Assembly: GCA_011390245.1 (NCBI GenBank)
Contig: JAABSR010000006.1
Coordinates: 1-32,495, forward strand
From: Campylobacterales bacterium
GTDB taxonomy: Bacteria; Campylobacterota; Campylobacteria; Campylobacterales; JAABSR01
Reading direction: 5' to 3'
DNA length: 32,495 nucleotides
Under the pieces are notes generated by a model. The model made no database searches, was not told the DNA's origin, and saw only the letters and a list, made by a program, of their open reading frames with translations. A program made the translations under genes and the position numbers. Below are positions 11,404-20,647 of this stretch, in pieces; the first letter of the stretch is position 1, and each line of letters starts with the position of its first letter.

Positions 11404-11888
11404 GTTGGCTAGAGGGTGATGATGCAAAAGAGGAGATATACTCTATCAAAAACTATCCATATAGAAGACATGAAGCTACCAACAAGAGGCATATAGTGAC
11501 TATTGGCATAGGTGGAAATGTTGGAGATGTTGAGAGAAGATTTCAGAAGCTTTTTGAGATTTTTTTTGGACATAAAGATATAGATATAATAAAAAGTGCG
11601 CCAATTTATAAAAATCCACCATTTGGATACAAGGACCAAGACTATTTTCTAAACTCTATATTAGTAGTTGCTACAAACTACTCTTATAGGAAGTTTTTTT
11701 CATATTTAATGTATATCGAAAGAAGACTAGGTCGTGTGAGATATTTCAAAAATGCTCCTAGAAAAATAGATTTAGATATAATATTTTATGATAAAATAAG
11801 ATTCAAGAGAGATTGGCTAGAGATCCCTCATCCTCGATGGTCTAGCAGAGATTCTGTTTTAGTTCCTATTTTTCTCCTAAAGGAATAG
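11400..11888 (+). CDS. folK: 2-amino-4-hydroxy-6-hydroxymethyldihydropteridine pyrophosphokinase (162 aa)
   Basis: GIGGNVGD, YFLNSILVV, LMYIERRLGRVR, PRKIDLDIIFYD, IPHPRWSSRDSVLVPI motifs; GTG start overlaps the upstream stop. Confidence 0.94.
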   Translation: MSWLEGDDAKEEIYSIKNYPYRRHEATNKRHIVTIGIGGNVGDVERRFQKLFEIFFGHKDIDIIKSAPIYKNPPFGYKDQDYFLNSILVVATNYSYRKFFSYLMYIERRLGRVRYFKNAPRKIDLDIIFYDKIRFKRDWLEIPHPRWSSRDSVLVPIFLLKE

Positions 11889-11895
11889 TTGTCTT

Positions 11896-13377
11896 ATGAG
11901 ACTTATAAATATTACTGGTGAAACTCCAGCTATCGCACTAAAAAAAGCACAAAGTAGCTATGGCGATAAGGCTATGGTTGTTAGCACAAAAGAGATCAAA
12001 AAGAAAAGTGGCTTAGAATCTGGACTCTATGAGCTTGTCATAGCTGTAGATGATGATATAACAGATTCGACTAATAGAACTAGCAATAGAGGAGATGAAC
12101 CACAAAGTGAGCCTCAAAAAAGAAATAAGATTGAGGAGACTTTAGAGCGAATCTCAGAAAAGCAGATGAAAAAAAGAAGTGCAAATCCATACGCTAGAGG
12201 CGATGATGTAACGCTTCAGCTCTCTGAGGCTGTCAAGCAGATATCAAAAATAGCTAACAATCAAGATAGTGGTAGGGATGGCAGAGCACATATAGAGAAG
12301 CTAAAAGAGAGTATAGGCGGCACAACTCCAGGAGAAGCACAAGAATCACGCTTAGATGGCATTGGCACCAAAAGAGAGCAGATAAATAGAAGTAGCTCAA
12401 CTCCTAATAGCAGAGAAGAGAGGGATGTAAACTTTAAAAAAAGAGAGCAGGATCCAAAAGAGTTGGGGCTTATAAAAAAAGAGATAGATAAGCTAAATGA
12501 TAAACTAAAAATTATCCAAAATATGTTCTGGGATGAGAAGAGTCCAAAAGGAAATAGCGTAGTTATCCCAAGTGAATTTGCAGAGATATATCGCATAACA
12601 AGAGGAAGCGGTATGTCAAAAGAGCATCTTGACACTATTATGCAACTAACTTTGCAACTTATGCCTGTAAAGATGCGTGAAAACTCTATACTAATAAAGA
12701 GATACTTTAGAGAAGTATTACGAAAAATGATCTACTCTCGCAAAGAGATGGAGATGCTAAATGGCAAAAAGATTATAATGCTTGTTGGGCCAACAGGAGT
12801 TGGTAAAACTACGACTTTAGCAAAACTAGCCGCAAGATTTTCAAGACTTATGGACATCAACTACAAAGTAGGAATCATAACACTTGATACATATAGGATT
12901 GGAGCTTATGATCAGCTCATGTTTTATGCTAGAAAGATGAAGCTCTCTATAGAAAAAGTTGTAGATCCACCTGAGTTTTTGAGTGCTATTAGCTCACTTT
13001 CTCATTGTGATTATATACTTATTGACACTGTTGGAAGCTCACAACATGACAAACAAAAAATTGATTCTTTGAAGAGTTTTTTAAATAGTGAAGTGCACTC
13101 TTCTATTGATGTCTCTCTTGTTATATCTGCCTCTACAAAGTATGAGGATTTGCGAGATATCTATCAGACATTTTCTATTTTAAATATTGATACATTGATA
13201 GTTACAAAACTAGATGAGACTAAAGCTTTTGGAAATATATTTTCATTAGTTTATGATACAAAAAAGCCAATAAGCTACCTCTCAACTGGTCAAGAGGTGC
13301 CAGGTGACTTGATGTGTGCTAGTAGTGAGTATCTTGTGGATTGTCTGCTTGATGGATTTAGAAAGGTGAGCAGATGA
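11896..13377 (+). CDS. flhF: Flagellar biosynthesis SRP-like GTPase FlhF (493 aa)
   Basis: GPTGVGKTTTLAKLAARF P-loop, GIITLDTYRIGAYDQL, TKLDETKAFGNI G-motifs; followed by flhG. Confidence 0.95.
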   Translation: MRLINITGETPAIALKKAQSSYGDKAMVVSTKEIKKKSGLESGLYELVIAVDDDITDSTNRTSNRGDEPQSEPQKRNKIEETLERISEKQMKKRSANPYARGDDVTLQLSEAVKQISKIANNQDSGRDGRAHIEKLKESIGGTTPGEAQESRLDGIGTKREQINRSSSTPNSREERDVNFKKREQDPKELGLIKKEIDKLNDKLKIIQNMFWDEKSPKGNSVVIPSEFAEIYRITRGSGMSKEHLDTIMQLTLQLMPVKMRENSILIKRYFREVLRKMIYSRKEMEMLNGKKIIMLVGPTGVGKTTTLAKLAARFSRLMDINYKVGIITLDTYRIGAYDQLMFYARKMKLSIEKVVDPPEFLSAISSLSHCDYILIDTVGSSQHDKQKIDSLKSFLNSEVHSSIDVSLVISASTKYEDLRDIYQTFSILNIDTLIVTKLDETKAFGNIFSLVYDTKKPISYLSTGQEVPGDLMCASSEYLVDCLLDGFRKVSR

Positions 13378-14249
13378 GAACTCAAGCTCACGAACTAGAC
13401 GCACTTATGGATACCCCTCCAAGAGAGAAGAGGGTAGAGAGCAAAATAATATCTATCACAAGTGGCAAAGGAGGCGTTGGCAAAAGTACTATTAGTGCAA
13501 ATCTCTCCTACTGTCTTTGGAGGATGGGATATAAAGTAGCTGTATTTGATGCAGATATTGGTTTGGCAAATCTTGATGTTATTTTTGGGGTCAAAAAGGT
13601 TGAGAAAAATATTCTCCATACACTAAAGGGAGAGGCAAAAATAGGAGATATTATTATTCCCATAGAGAGTGGGTTGTATCTTATTCCAGGAGAGAGTGGG
13701 GAGGAGATACTAAAATATTCTGATCAGTTTCTCATGGAAGCCTTTTATGATGAGATATCAATTTTAGATAGTCTTGATTTTATGATTATTGATACTGGTG
13801 CTGGTATTGGGGGACATATACAGAGTTTTTTAAATGCAAGTGATGATGTGATAGTGGTAACAATACCTGATCCTGCTGCTATTACAGATGCATACACTAT
13901 GATAAAGATTATTTCAAAAGATAAGCCAAAAATAAAAATGATAATGAATATGACAAAAAATGAAAAAGAGGCTACCTCTATATTTGAAAAAATCTCAACA
14001 ATAACAAAACAGCATGTATCAAATACTCTAAAACTTGAATTTTTGGGTAAAATAGATCAAGATACGACAATATCTAGGGCAATAAAGCAGAGATCACTTT
14101 TTGTGAAGCAAAATCCAAATAGTTCATCTACAAATGATATAGAGGTAATAGCAAAAAGATTGGCATCTAGCATGGAACATAATGTGCTTAAGGTTGGCGA
14201 AGAGAGAAGATTTGGTAGATTCTTCAAAAAGATATTGGGACAATTCTAG
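13374..14249 (+). CDS. flhG: MinD-like ATPase FlhG (291 aa)
   Basis: ITSGKGGVGKSTISANLSY deviant Walker A, DADIGLANLDVIFGV; overlaps flhF by 4 nt. Confidence 0.94.
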   Translation: MRTQAHELDALMDTPPREKRVESKIISITSGKGGVGKSTISANLSYCLWRMGYKVAVFDADIGLANLDVIFGVKKVEKNILHTLKGEAKIGDIIIPIESGLYLIPGESGEEILKYSDQFLMEAFYDEISILDSLDFMIIDTGAGIGGHIQSFLNASDDVIVVTIPDPAAITDAYTMIKIISKDKPKIKMIMNMTKNEKEATSIFEKISTITKQHVSNTLKLEFLGKIDQDTTISRAIKQRSLFVKQNPNSSSTNDIEVIAKRLASSMEHNVLKVGEERRFGRFFKKILGQF

Positions 14250-14274
14250 CAAAAAAATAACCTTAGGTGCGTAA

Positions 14275-14622
14275 ATGCTAAAAATAGACAACTTTTTGAG
14301 TTTTTCTATTGTCAATGGCTTTTTTATTGGGCTTATAATCTCTATAATCAAGTTTCAATCTCCAGAAATGATAGCTATTTTTACATTTTTTGTTACAATC
14401 TGCTTCTATTTAATATTTATGGTCGCATCAGCGTTTTATATTAGGTTTTTTAGTACAGGAAGTTCGACAATAAACAAAAAGAAGCATGACGAGATAATAG
14501 AGTATTTCTCAAAAGAGTTTGACAAAAGAGAGAAGATGACAGATAAGGTGAGAGAGTTTATGAGGCATCTAGAAAATAACCGTGATGAGGATGACATTCC
14601 TCTGCCAGTAAAAGGTAGATAA
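14275..14622 (+). CDS. Small membrane protein of unknown function, flagellar-locus associated (115 aa)
   Basis: Two predicted hydrophobic helices then a charged tail; sits between flhG and fliA. Confidence 0.85.
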   Translation: MLKIDNFLSFSIVNGFFIGLIISIIKFQSPEMIAIFTFFVTICFYLIFMVASAFYIRFFSTGSSTINKKKHDEIIEYFSKEFDKREKMTDKVREFMRHLENNRDEDDIPLPVKGR

Positions 14623-14631
14623 GGAATAGAT

Positions 14632-15351
14632 ATGTCAAAAAAATTAGGCGAAAAAAGCATTAAAAACTACAATGAAAATCTAAAATATAGCCAAGATGAA
14701 CTAGCTGTATCATATCTACCAGCGGTCAAAGCGATGGCGTACAGACTAAAAGAGAGACTCCCTAGCTCTGTAGATACTGTAGATCTTATATCTATTGGTG
14801 CAGAAGAGTTAGTAAAGCTAGCTAGAAGGTATGATGATAAGTTAAATGATAGCTTTTGGGGTTATGCAAAACAGAGGGTTTATGGCTCTATGCTTGATTA
14901 TTTACGCTCTCTTGATGTGGTCTCAAGAAGCAATAGGAAGCTTATTAAGTCAATTGATTTTGAGATATCAAAATATATGAATGATCATGAAGAGGAGCCA
15001 GATGATGATTATCTAGCTTATACTTTGGGTGAAGATGTCTCTAAGATTAGAGAAGCAAGAGTTGCTGCTGATATATATACTCTTATGCCAATAGATGACC
15101 AGCTAACAAATTTTGGTGATTCAAACAATATAGTAAAAAAGGTAGAGCAACAAGAGCTTGTAGGTGTTATTAGGGATATTTTGGGCACTCTTGAGGAGAG
15201 GGAGCAGATTATTATCCAACTCTACTACTTTGAAGAACTTTCACTCAAAGAGATAAGCTCTATTTTGGAGATAACAGAATCTAGAATATCACAAATCCAT
15301 AAAGCAATAATAAGAAAAGTAAGAGATAAGCTAGGAGAAAATAGTGGCTGA
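14632..15351 (+). CDS. fliA: RNA polymerase sigma factor for flagellar genes, sigma-28 (239 aa)
   Basis: Sigma-70 region 2 (YLPAVKAMAYRLKERLPSSVDTVDLISIGAEELVKLARRYD) and region 4 (ILGTLEEREQIIIQLYYFEELSLKEISSILEITESRISQIHKAIIRKVR). Confidence 0.94.
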   Translation: MSKKLGEKSIKNYNENLKYSQDELAVSYLPAVKAMAYRLKERLPSSVDTVDLISIGAEELVKLARRYDDKLNDSFWGYAKQRVYGSMLDYLRSLDVVSRSNRKLIKSIDFEISKYMNDHEEEPDDDYLAYTLGEDVSKIREARVAADIYTLMPIDDQLTNFGDSNNIVKKVEQQELVGVIRDILGTLEEREQIIIQLYYFEELSLKEISSILEITESRISQIHKAIIRKVRDKLGENSG

Positions 15352-16414
15352 TATTCTCTCACAAGAGGAGATAGATGCTCTCTTAGAGGTTGTAGATGAT
15401 GATGGTGCTGATGCTGAGGTTTTAGAGAAAGATAGCTCCCTACAGCAAAAGCAAGTCACTCTCTATGATTTTAAGAGACCAAATAGAGTTAGTAAAGAGC
15501 AGTTGCGTGCTTTTAGAGGGATACATGATAAGATGGCTAGAAATCTTAGCTCTCAGATTTCTGCTGTCATGAGATCTATTGTTGAGATTCAGTTGCACTC
15601 TGTAGATCAGATGACTTATGGTGAGTTTTTGATGTCTTTGCCCTCACCAACATCTTTTAATGTATTCTCTATGAAGCCACTAGAGGGTAGTGGAGTTTTA
15701 GAGATAAATCCTTCTATTGCCTTTCCAATGATTGATAGGCTTTTGGGTGGAAAAGGTGATCCTTATGAGGCAAGCCGAGAATTTAGTGACATAGAGCTAA
15801 ATCTTTTAGATAGTGTTTTGCGTCAGATGATGGCAAATCTAAAGGATGCATGGGGACCTATTGCTGAGGTATTTCCTTCAGTTGACGCAAAAGAGTCATC
15901 TCCAAATGTTGTCCAAATCGTTGCGCAAAATGAGATAGTTATCATGGTAGTTATGGAGATTATCATAGGTCATAGCTCAGGCATGATGAATATCTGCTAT
16001 CCAGTAATCTCTCTAGAATCTATACTCTCAAGGCTAGCTAGTAGAGATGTAATGCTTAGTGATACAAGCTCCAAAAAGAGTAGAAACAAAGAGCTTCAAG
16101 CCTTACTTGGTGGTGCAATGGTCACAGTTTCAGCTCATCTTGGCAATACAAAACTAGATCTCAAAGAGGTGCTAGATCTAAATTGTGGTGATATCATAAG
16201 ACTAGATAGGCCAGCAGATGATACGGTTATTATGAATGTAGATGGTAGGGAGAAATTTATAGGAGAAATTGGGCTACATAGATTTAGAAAAACAGTTAAG
16301 ATAAATGAGATTATCAAAACTGAAAAAGATGAGGTAAAAGAGATACTAGAGGTTCTTGAAAACCAGAGAAAAAGCAGGGCAAGTGGTGCGGGTGAAAATC
16401 CAGAAAATGTGTAA
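15344..16414 (+). CDS. fliM: Flagellar motor switch protein FliM (356 aa)
   Basis: N-terminal LSQEEIDALLEVV CheY-binding peptide, YDFKRPNRVSKEQLRAFRGIHDKMARNLSSQ, FPMIDRLLGGKG; GTG start overlapping fliA stop. Confidence 0.96.
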   Translation: MADILSQEEIDALLEVVDDDGADAEVLEKDSSLQQKQVTLYDFKRPNRVSKEQLRAFRGIHDKMARNLSSQISAVMRSIVEIQLHSVDQMTYGEFLMSLPSPTSFNVFSMKPLEGSGVLEINPSIAFPMIDRLLGGKGDPYEASREFSDIELNLLDSVLRQMMANLKDAWGPIAEVFPSVDAKESSPNVVQIVAQNEIVIMVVMEIIIGHSSGMMNICYPVISLESILSRLASRDVMLSDTSSKKSRNKELQALLGGAMVTVSAHLGNTKLDLKEVLDLNCGDIIRLDRPADDTVIMNVDGREKFIGEIGLHRFRKTVKINEIIKTEKDEVKEILEVLENQRKSRASGAGENPENV

Positions 16415-16425
16415 AGGAAAAGCTG

Positions 16426-17307
16426 TTGAATGAGTTTATAAAGTTAATAGAGCAAGAGACTATTGCAACTATTGAGGGCTTAACTGGACAAGCTCCAACA
16501 ATCTCATATCTTGGCGAAGATAGTGGTGATAGTAGTGATATTACATCGCCCCAGTGTGTCGTGGAAATTTCAGCTAGTGGAGATGGTAGTGGCAACATAG
16601 GGGTGCTTATTCCTCCAGCACTTGGTACTGCACTTGGTGATTTGATGTTAGGCGGTGAGGGAGAATCCAAAGATGAAATAGAGCCAGATGATTTAGATGC
16701 TATCAAAGAGATAGCTTCAAATATATTTGGTGCAATTTCTACTGCTCTTAGCTCACAAAAAGAGCTTCCAAAATTAAACTTTACTCCAGAAAAAATTGAT
16801 TTTTTTACAGAAGATGATGATCTTGAGTTGTCAAAATATGCAAAGATTCTAAAATTTGATTTCTCTTTAAATGATATAAAAAGCCCTATCTCTTTTGCAC
16901 TTGATTCTTCCCTGCTCTCATCATTTGGAGGAAAAAAGAGTGATAGTGGTGGTGCAGCTCATGGAGAAAGTAACCAACATGAGAGTCACTCAAGTGGTGG
17001 TGAGAGTGGAGGTAGCTATTCTTCAGTGCTTGATGATGGAGAGATGAAAAATATCTCCATGCTTTTGGATGTAAAACTAAATGTCAAAGTTAGAATCGGA
17101 CAAAAAAAGATGCTTCTAAAAGATGTAATATCTATGGATATAGGCTCAGTTGTAGAGCTAAATCAACTAGCAAATGATCCTCTTGAGATTTTAGTTGATG
17201 ATAAAGTTATAGCCAAAGGCGAGGTTGTCATAGTAGATGGAAACTTTGGAGTACAGATAACTGAAATAGGGACAAAAAAAGAGAGACTAGAGACGCTACA
17301 AGGGTAA
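16426..17307 (+). CDS. fliY: Flagellar motor switch protein FliY/FliN family (293 aa)
   Basis: CheC-like N-terminal half plus C-terminal FliN (SpoA) domain MLLDVKLNVKVRIGQKKMLLKDVISMDIGSVVELNQLANDPLEILVDDKVIAKGEVVIVDGNFGVQI; TTG start. Confidence 0.92.
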   Translation: MNEFIKLIEQETIATIEGLTGQAPTISYLGEDSGDSSDITSPQCVVEISASGDGSGNIGVLIPPALGTALGDLMLGGEGESKDEIEPDDLDAIKEIASNIFGAISTALSSQKELPKLNFTPEKIDFFTEDDDLELSKYAKILKFDFSLNDIKSPISFALDSSLLSSFGGKKSDSGGAAHGESNQHESHSSGGESGGSYSSVLDDGEMKNISMLLDVKLNVKVRIGQKKMLLKDVISMDIGSVVELNQLANDPLEILVDDKVIAKGEVVIVDGNFGVQITEIGTKKERLETLQG

Positions 17308-17394
17308 AAGCTCTTTACAAGAAACCATTTCTATTTTTTATAAAAAGTAGATTATTTGAATTTAATAATATTCTAAATACAAGGTAAAGCTATC

Positions 17395-17781
17395 ATGTGG
17401 CAAGAGAAATATCTTCTTGGAGTTTTGGAGATGGATAGAGAGCATCAGAACTTTTGTGAAGAGCTATCTGAGCTTTTAAAAGCTGATAGTAGTAATTTCG
17501 CAGAACTTATAGAAAAACTTTTTAAGCATGCTCAGAAACATTTCAAAGAAGAAGAGCACTTGATGTTGGAGTGTGGATATAGCTCATATTCTGAACATAA
17601 ATCAGAGCATGATAAAATACTAGGAGAACTAAATCTTTTTGTTCAAAAAGCTAAAAAAGGCAACACAATGATGGCAAAAGCTTATGTCAAAGATAGATTG
17701 CCTGAGTGGTTTGAGTTACATCTTGGCACTATGGATAGCTCTCTTGCTCAAAAAATAAAAGAGAAAAGTGATAAAACTTAG
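17395..17781 (+). CDS. Bacteriohemerythrin (128 aa)
   Basis: All expected di-iron ligand motifs: MDREHQ, HAQKHFKEEEH (HxxxE), SEHKSEHDK (HxxxH), ELHLGTMD (HxxxxD). Confidence 0.93.
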   Translation: MWQEKYLLGVLEMDREHQNFCEELSELLKADSSNFAELIEKLFKHAQKHFKEEEHLMLECGYSSYSEHKSEHDKILGELNLFVQKAKKGNTMMAKAYVKDRLPEWFELHLGTMDSSLAQKIKEKSDKT

Positions 17782-17878
17782 TGCTTTGAAAGTTCCCATC
17801 CTAAATCTTCTAAAATTAGCAGAATATATTATTTTGTAATTTGTTATAAAATATCTAACTTTGCAAACATGGAGAGTA

Positions 17879-18751
17879 ATGCCCTACATCAAAAAAATAT
17901 TTTATGAAGAACAAAACAAAAGACTCTTTTTATCTCTTATGCACAATCTTTCCATGACTCAAAAAGAGGCTCAAAGAGCCATAGATATAGGCCGTATAAG
18001 CCAAAATGGTGAAACTCTCAAGGATAAATCTATTGATATTTGTGGTGAGTATGAGGTTGTGGTTTTTGAGCCTGCTTTTGTTGATGTAGAGGTGGTTTTT
18101 GAAAATGATGATTTTGTAGTTTTAAATAAACCAAGTGGACTACTTGTGCATCCAAAGGGGAGAAATTCTCCTATCTCTTTGCTCGATTCTCTAAAATCAA
18201 AATATGGAAAAGATTCAAATATTACACACAGGCTTGATAAAGAGACAAGCGGATTGGTGTTGTGTTCAAAAAATAGAGAGGCTGAGGTGAATCTAAAAAA
18301 GCTTTTTGAAAATAGAGAGGTAAAAAAAGAGTATCATGCACTAGTTTTTGGTGATATATCTGACAAAAAAGAGATAGATACTCCACTACTAGAGCCAAGT
18401 AGGGAGCTGAAATCTAAAATGACAACTCCTAGCAAAAATGGAAAAGAATCTATAACAGTCATAGAACCACTCAAGAGATATGGTGATAAAACGCTTCTAA
18501 AAGTAACACCTAAAACTGGCAGAACACATCAGATAAGAGCTCACCTAAAGAGTATAGGCCACCCAATAGTAGGTGATTTGCTCTATCTATGTGGGGTGGA
18601 GACCTATCTGAAATACCTCGATGGTGAAGTAGGCGAAAAACAAAAAGCTACACTTAGTGGGGGAAATAGGGTTATGCTTCATGCTAGTTCTTTAAAATTT
18701 GAGTACAATGGGGAGCAAAAAATAGTCTGTAGTCCAGATTTTATGGATTAG
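17879..18751 (+). CDS. RluA-family pseudouridine synthase (about 290 aa)
   Basis: LNKPSGLLVHPKG, THRLDKETSGLVLCSKN (catalytic HRLD), KTGRTHQIRAHLKSIGHPIVGD. The ORF track starts at TTG 17861, but ATG 17879 with GGAGAG just upstream is the better start. Confidence 0.94.
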   Translation: MPYIKKIFYEEQNKRLFLSLMHNLSMTQKEAQRAIDIGRISQNGETLKDKSIDICGEYEVVVFEPAFVDVEVVFENDDFVVLNKPSGLLVHPKGRNSPISLLDSLKSKYGKDSNITHRLDKETSGLVLCSKNREAEVNLKKLFENREVKKEYHALVFGDISDKKEIDTPLLEPSRELKSKMTTPSKNGKESITVIEPLKRYGDKTLLKVTPKTGRTHQIRAHLKSIGHPIVGDLLYLCGVETYLKYLDGEVGEKQKATLSGGNRVMLHASSLKFEYNGEQKIVCSPDFMD

Positions 18752-18753
18752 AT

Positions 18754-18768
18754 GTTACATATTGTAAC
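18754..18768. repeat. Perfect inverted repeat GTTACA-TAT-TGTAAC
   Basis: Read directly; begins 3 nt after the rluA-family stop, at the start of the gap upstream of nuoA. Confidence 0.8.
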
Positions 18769-18836
18769 TATATCTCAACTCTTAGTGTGTAAAATTGTAA
18801 AAAAATTGGGATTTAAATTGAATTTCTCTATATTTC

Positions 18837-18842
18837 TATAAT
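18837..18842 (+). promoter_or_regulatory. Candidate -10 (TATAAT) for the nuo operon
   Basis: CTATAATTAG in the about 206-bp AT-rich gap before nuoA; a second weaker candidate is TAATAAT at 18898-18904. Confidence 0.4.
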
Positions 18843-18910
18843 TAGAATTAAGAAGTCAAAGTAATATTTTTATTGTAGATTATAGTTTTATTTGACATAA
18901 TAATTTTTCG

Positions 18911-18924
18911 ACTTCATCTGAAGT
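18911..18924. repeat. Perfect inverted repeat ACTTCA-TC-TGAAGT in the nuoA leader
   Basis: Read directly; about 33 nt upstream of the nuoA ATG. Confidence 0.8.
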
Positions 18925-18957
18925 ATTAGATATCTTTATATTTCCAAGGGGTTATCA

Positions 18958-19346
18958 TGAGCCATATGGATTTTTCTCATCCATATTTTGGGGTTTTTCT
19001 TCTTTTTGTCATAACATTTGTAGCTTTCTTTGCTACTACATTTCTAGCTAGGCTTGTTAGTAGGAAGTTAGCAAAACTTGATAATGAGAAGTTGAAGCTC
19101 TCTATATATGAGTGTGGGCCTGAGGTGACAAAGCAGCCAAATAGAATATCTATTCAGTTCTATATGCTAGCACTACTATTTATAGTTTTTGATGTGGAGA
19201 TTATTTTTATGATCCCTTGGGCGGTTGACTTTAAGATTTTAGGTTGGTTTGGATTTGTTGCAATGTTTTTCTTTCTATTGCTGCTAACTATTGGTTTTGT
19301 ATATGAGTGGAAAAAAGGAGCACTAGAGTGGCACAGCATCAAGTAA
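18958..19346 (+). CDS. nuoA: NADH-quinone oxidoreductase subunit A
   Basis: [40 protein letters not shown] signature. Track gives 18957; the ATG appears to be at 18957/18958, immediately after the AAGGGG RBS. Confidence 0.94.
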
Positions 19347-19837
19347 ATTATACAAAAGATGGCGGTCTTCCTGTTATGTTGACAACAGTTGATCATCTTA
19401 TCAACTGGGGTAGAAGTAACTCTATGTGGTTTTTGACATATGGTTTAGCGTGTTGCGCTATTGAGATGATGGCAAGTGGAGCTAGTAGGTATGATTTTGA
19501 TAGGTTTGGAACGATCTTCCGTGCTTCACCAAGGCAGGCTGATGTGATGGTTGTTGCTGGAACATTGACAAAAAAGCATGCTGAGTTTATTAGGCGACTA
19601 TATGATCAGATGACAGAGCCAAAATGGGTAATCTCTATGGGAAGTTGTGCAAATACTGGTGGTATGTTTAATACTTATGCAACTGTTCAAGGAGTAGATA
19701 GGGTAATTCCTGTAGATATCTATCTTCCAGGATGTGCACCTAGACCAGAGACTCTACAGTATGCAGCGATGTTACTACAACAAAAAATAAGAAGAGAGAG
19801 AGCTTTTAAAAAGCTCCCAAAAAAGAGGTTGGTGTAA
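19328..19837 (+). CDS. nuoB: NADH-quinone oxidoreductase subunit B
   Basis: [47 protein letters not shown] (N2 cluster ligands). Likely GTG start at 19328 ([12 protein letters not shown]), overlapping nuoA; track start 19307 seems too early. Confidence 0.95.
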   Translation: MAQHQVNYTKDGGLPVMLTTVDHLINWGRSNSMWFLTYGLACCAIEMMASGASRYDFDRFGTIFRASPRQADVMVVAGTLTKKHAEFIRRLYDQMTEPKWVISMGSCANTGGMFNTYATVQGVDRVIPVDIYLPGCAPRPETLQYAAMLLQQKIRRERAFKKLPKKRLV

Positions 19838-20640
19838 TGAGAGAGTATAGACCAAAAAAAGATGTACAAAAAAAATCATACTATAGAGATAGATTTTATG
19901 TAGCTCCTCAAGTTCCTAGAGAGAAGATTGAAGAGGGGAGTAGATTTTTTGATGATGTCAAATCTCTTGGCTCAAAATTTGAGGTCAAAGATTCTTATGT
20001 AGAGATAAATCAACTTGTAGTAATAGTAGAAAGCTCTTCTATTTTTGAGGTTATAGGATATATGAAAAACTCTCTTAGTTATGACATCTTAAATGAGATG
20101 AGTGCTATTGACTATGTGGCTAAGTGCGGTGGTTTTGAGATTTTCTATCAGATGCTTTCACTCTCAACAACAAAAAGAGCTAGGATTAAATGTTTTCTAA
20201 AAGAGGGAGAAGCTATAGAATCTGTATCATCTCACTTTAGATGTGCTGATTGGAGTGAAAGAGAGATGTATGATATGTTTGGTATAAGAGCAAATAACCA
20301 TCCATACATGAAAAGAATCTTAATGCCAGATGATTGGGAAGGACATCCACTGCTAAAAACATATCCGCTTCAAGGCGATGAGTTTGCACAGTGGTATGAG
20401 GTAGATAAGATATTTGGAAAAGAGTATAGAGAGGTAGTTGGTCCTGAAAACAGAGATGGTGCTATGATAGATAGATATGACACTAAGAGATTTTCTAGGA
20501 TTGGTCATGAGGTTGAATATGGAGCATCAATTGATCTTGGAGAGCCTGATACTAACCTAAAATATCAAGAAGAGAAGGGTGTTTTCCTTATCAAAAAACT
20601 TAAGCCTGAGATTTCAAAAGAATTAGAGAAGAGGAAGTAG
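19837..20640 (+). CDS. nuoC: NADH-quinone oxidoreductase subunit C (267 aa)
   Basis: HFRCADWSEREMYDMFGIRANNHPYMKRILMPDDWEGHPLLKTYPL signature. Confidence 0.95.
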   Translation: MREYRPKKDVQKKSYYRDRFYVAPQVPREKIEEGSRFFDDVKSLGSKFEVKDSYVEINQLVVIVESSSIFEVIGYMKNSLSYDILNEMSAIDYVAKCGGFEIFYQMLSLSTTKRARIKCFLKEGEAIESVSSHFRCADWSEREMYDMFGIRANNHPYMKRILMPDDWEGHPLLKTYPLQGDEFAQWYEVDKIFGKEYREVVGPENRDGAMIDRYDTKRFSRIGHEVEYGASIDLGEPDTNLKYQEEKGVFLIKKLKPEISKELEKRK

Positions 20641-20647
20641 GTAGATT

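Noticed and set aside
12261-16706. Minus-strand ORFs inside flhF, flhG, fliA, fliM, fliY
   Set aside because: Shadow ORFs of well-supported flagellar genes.
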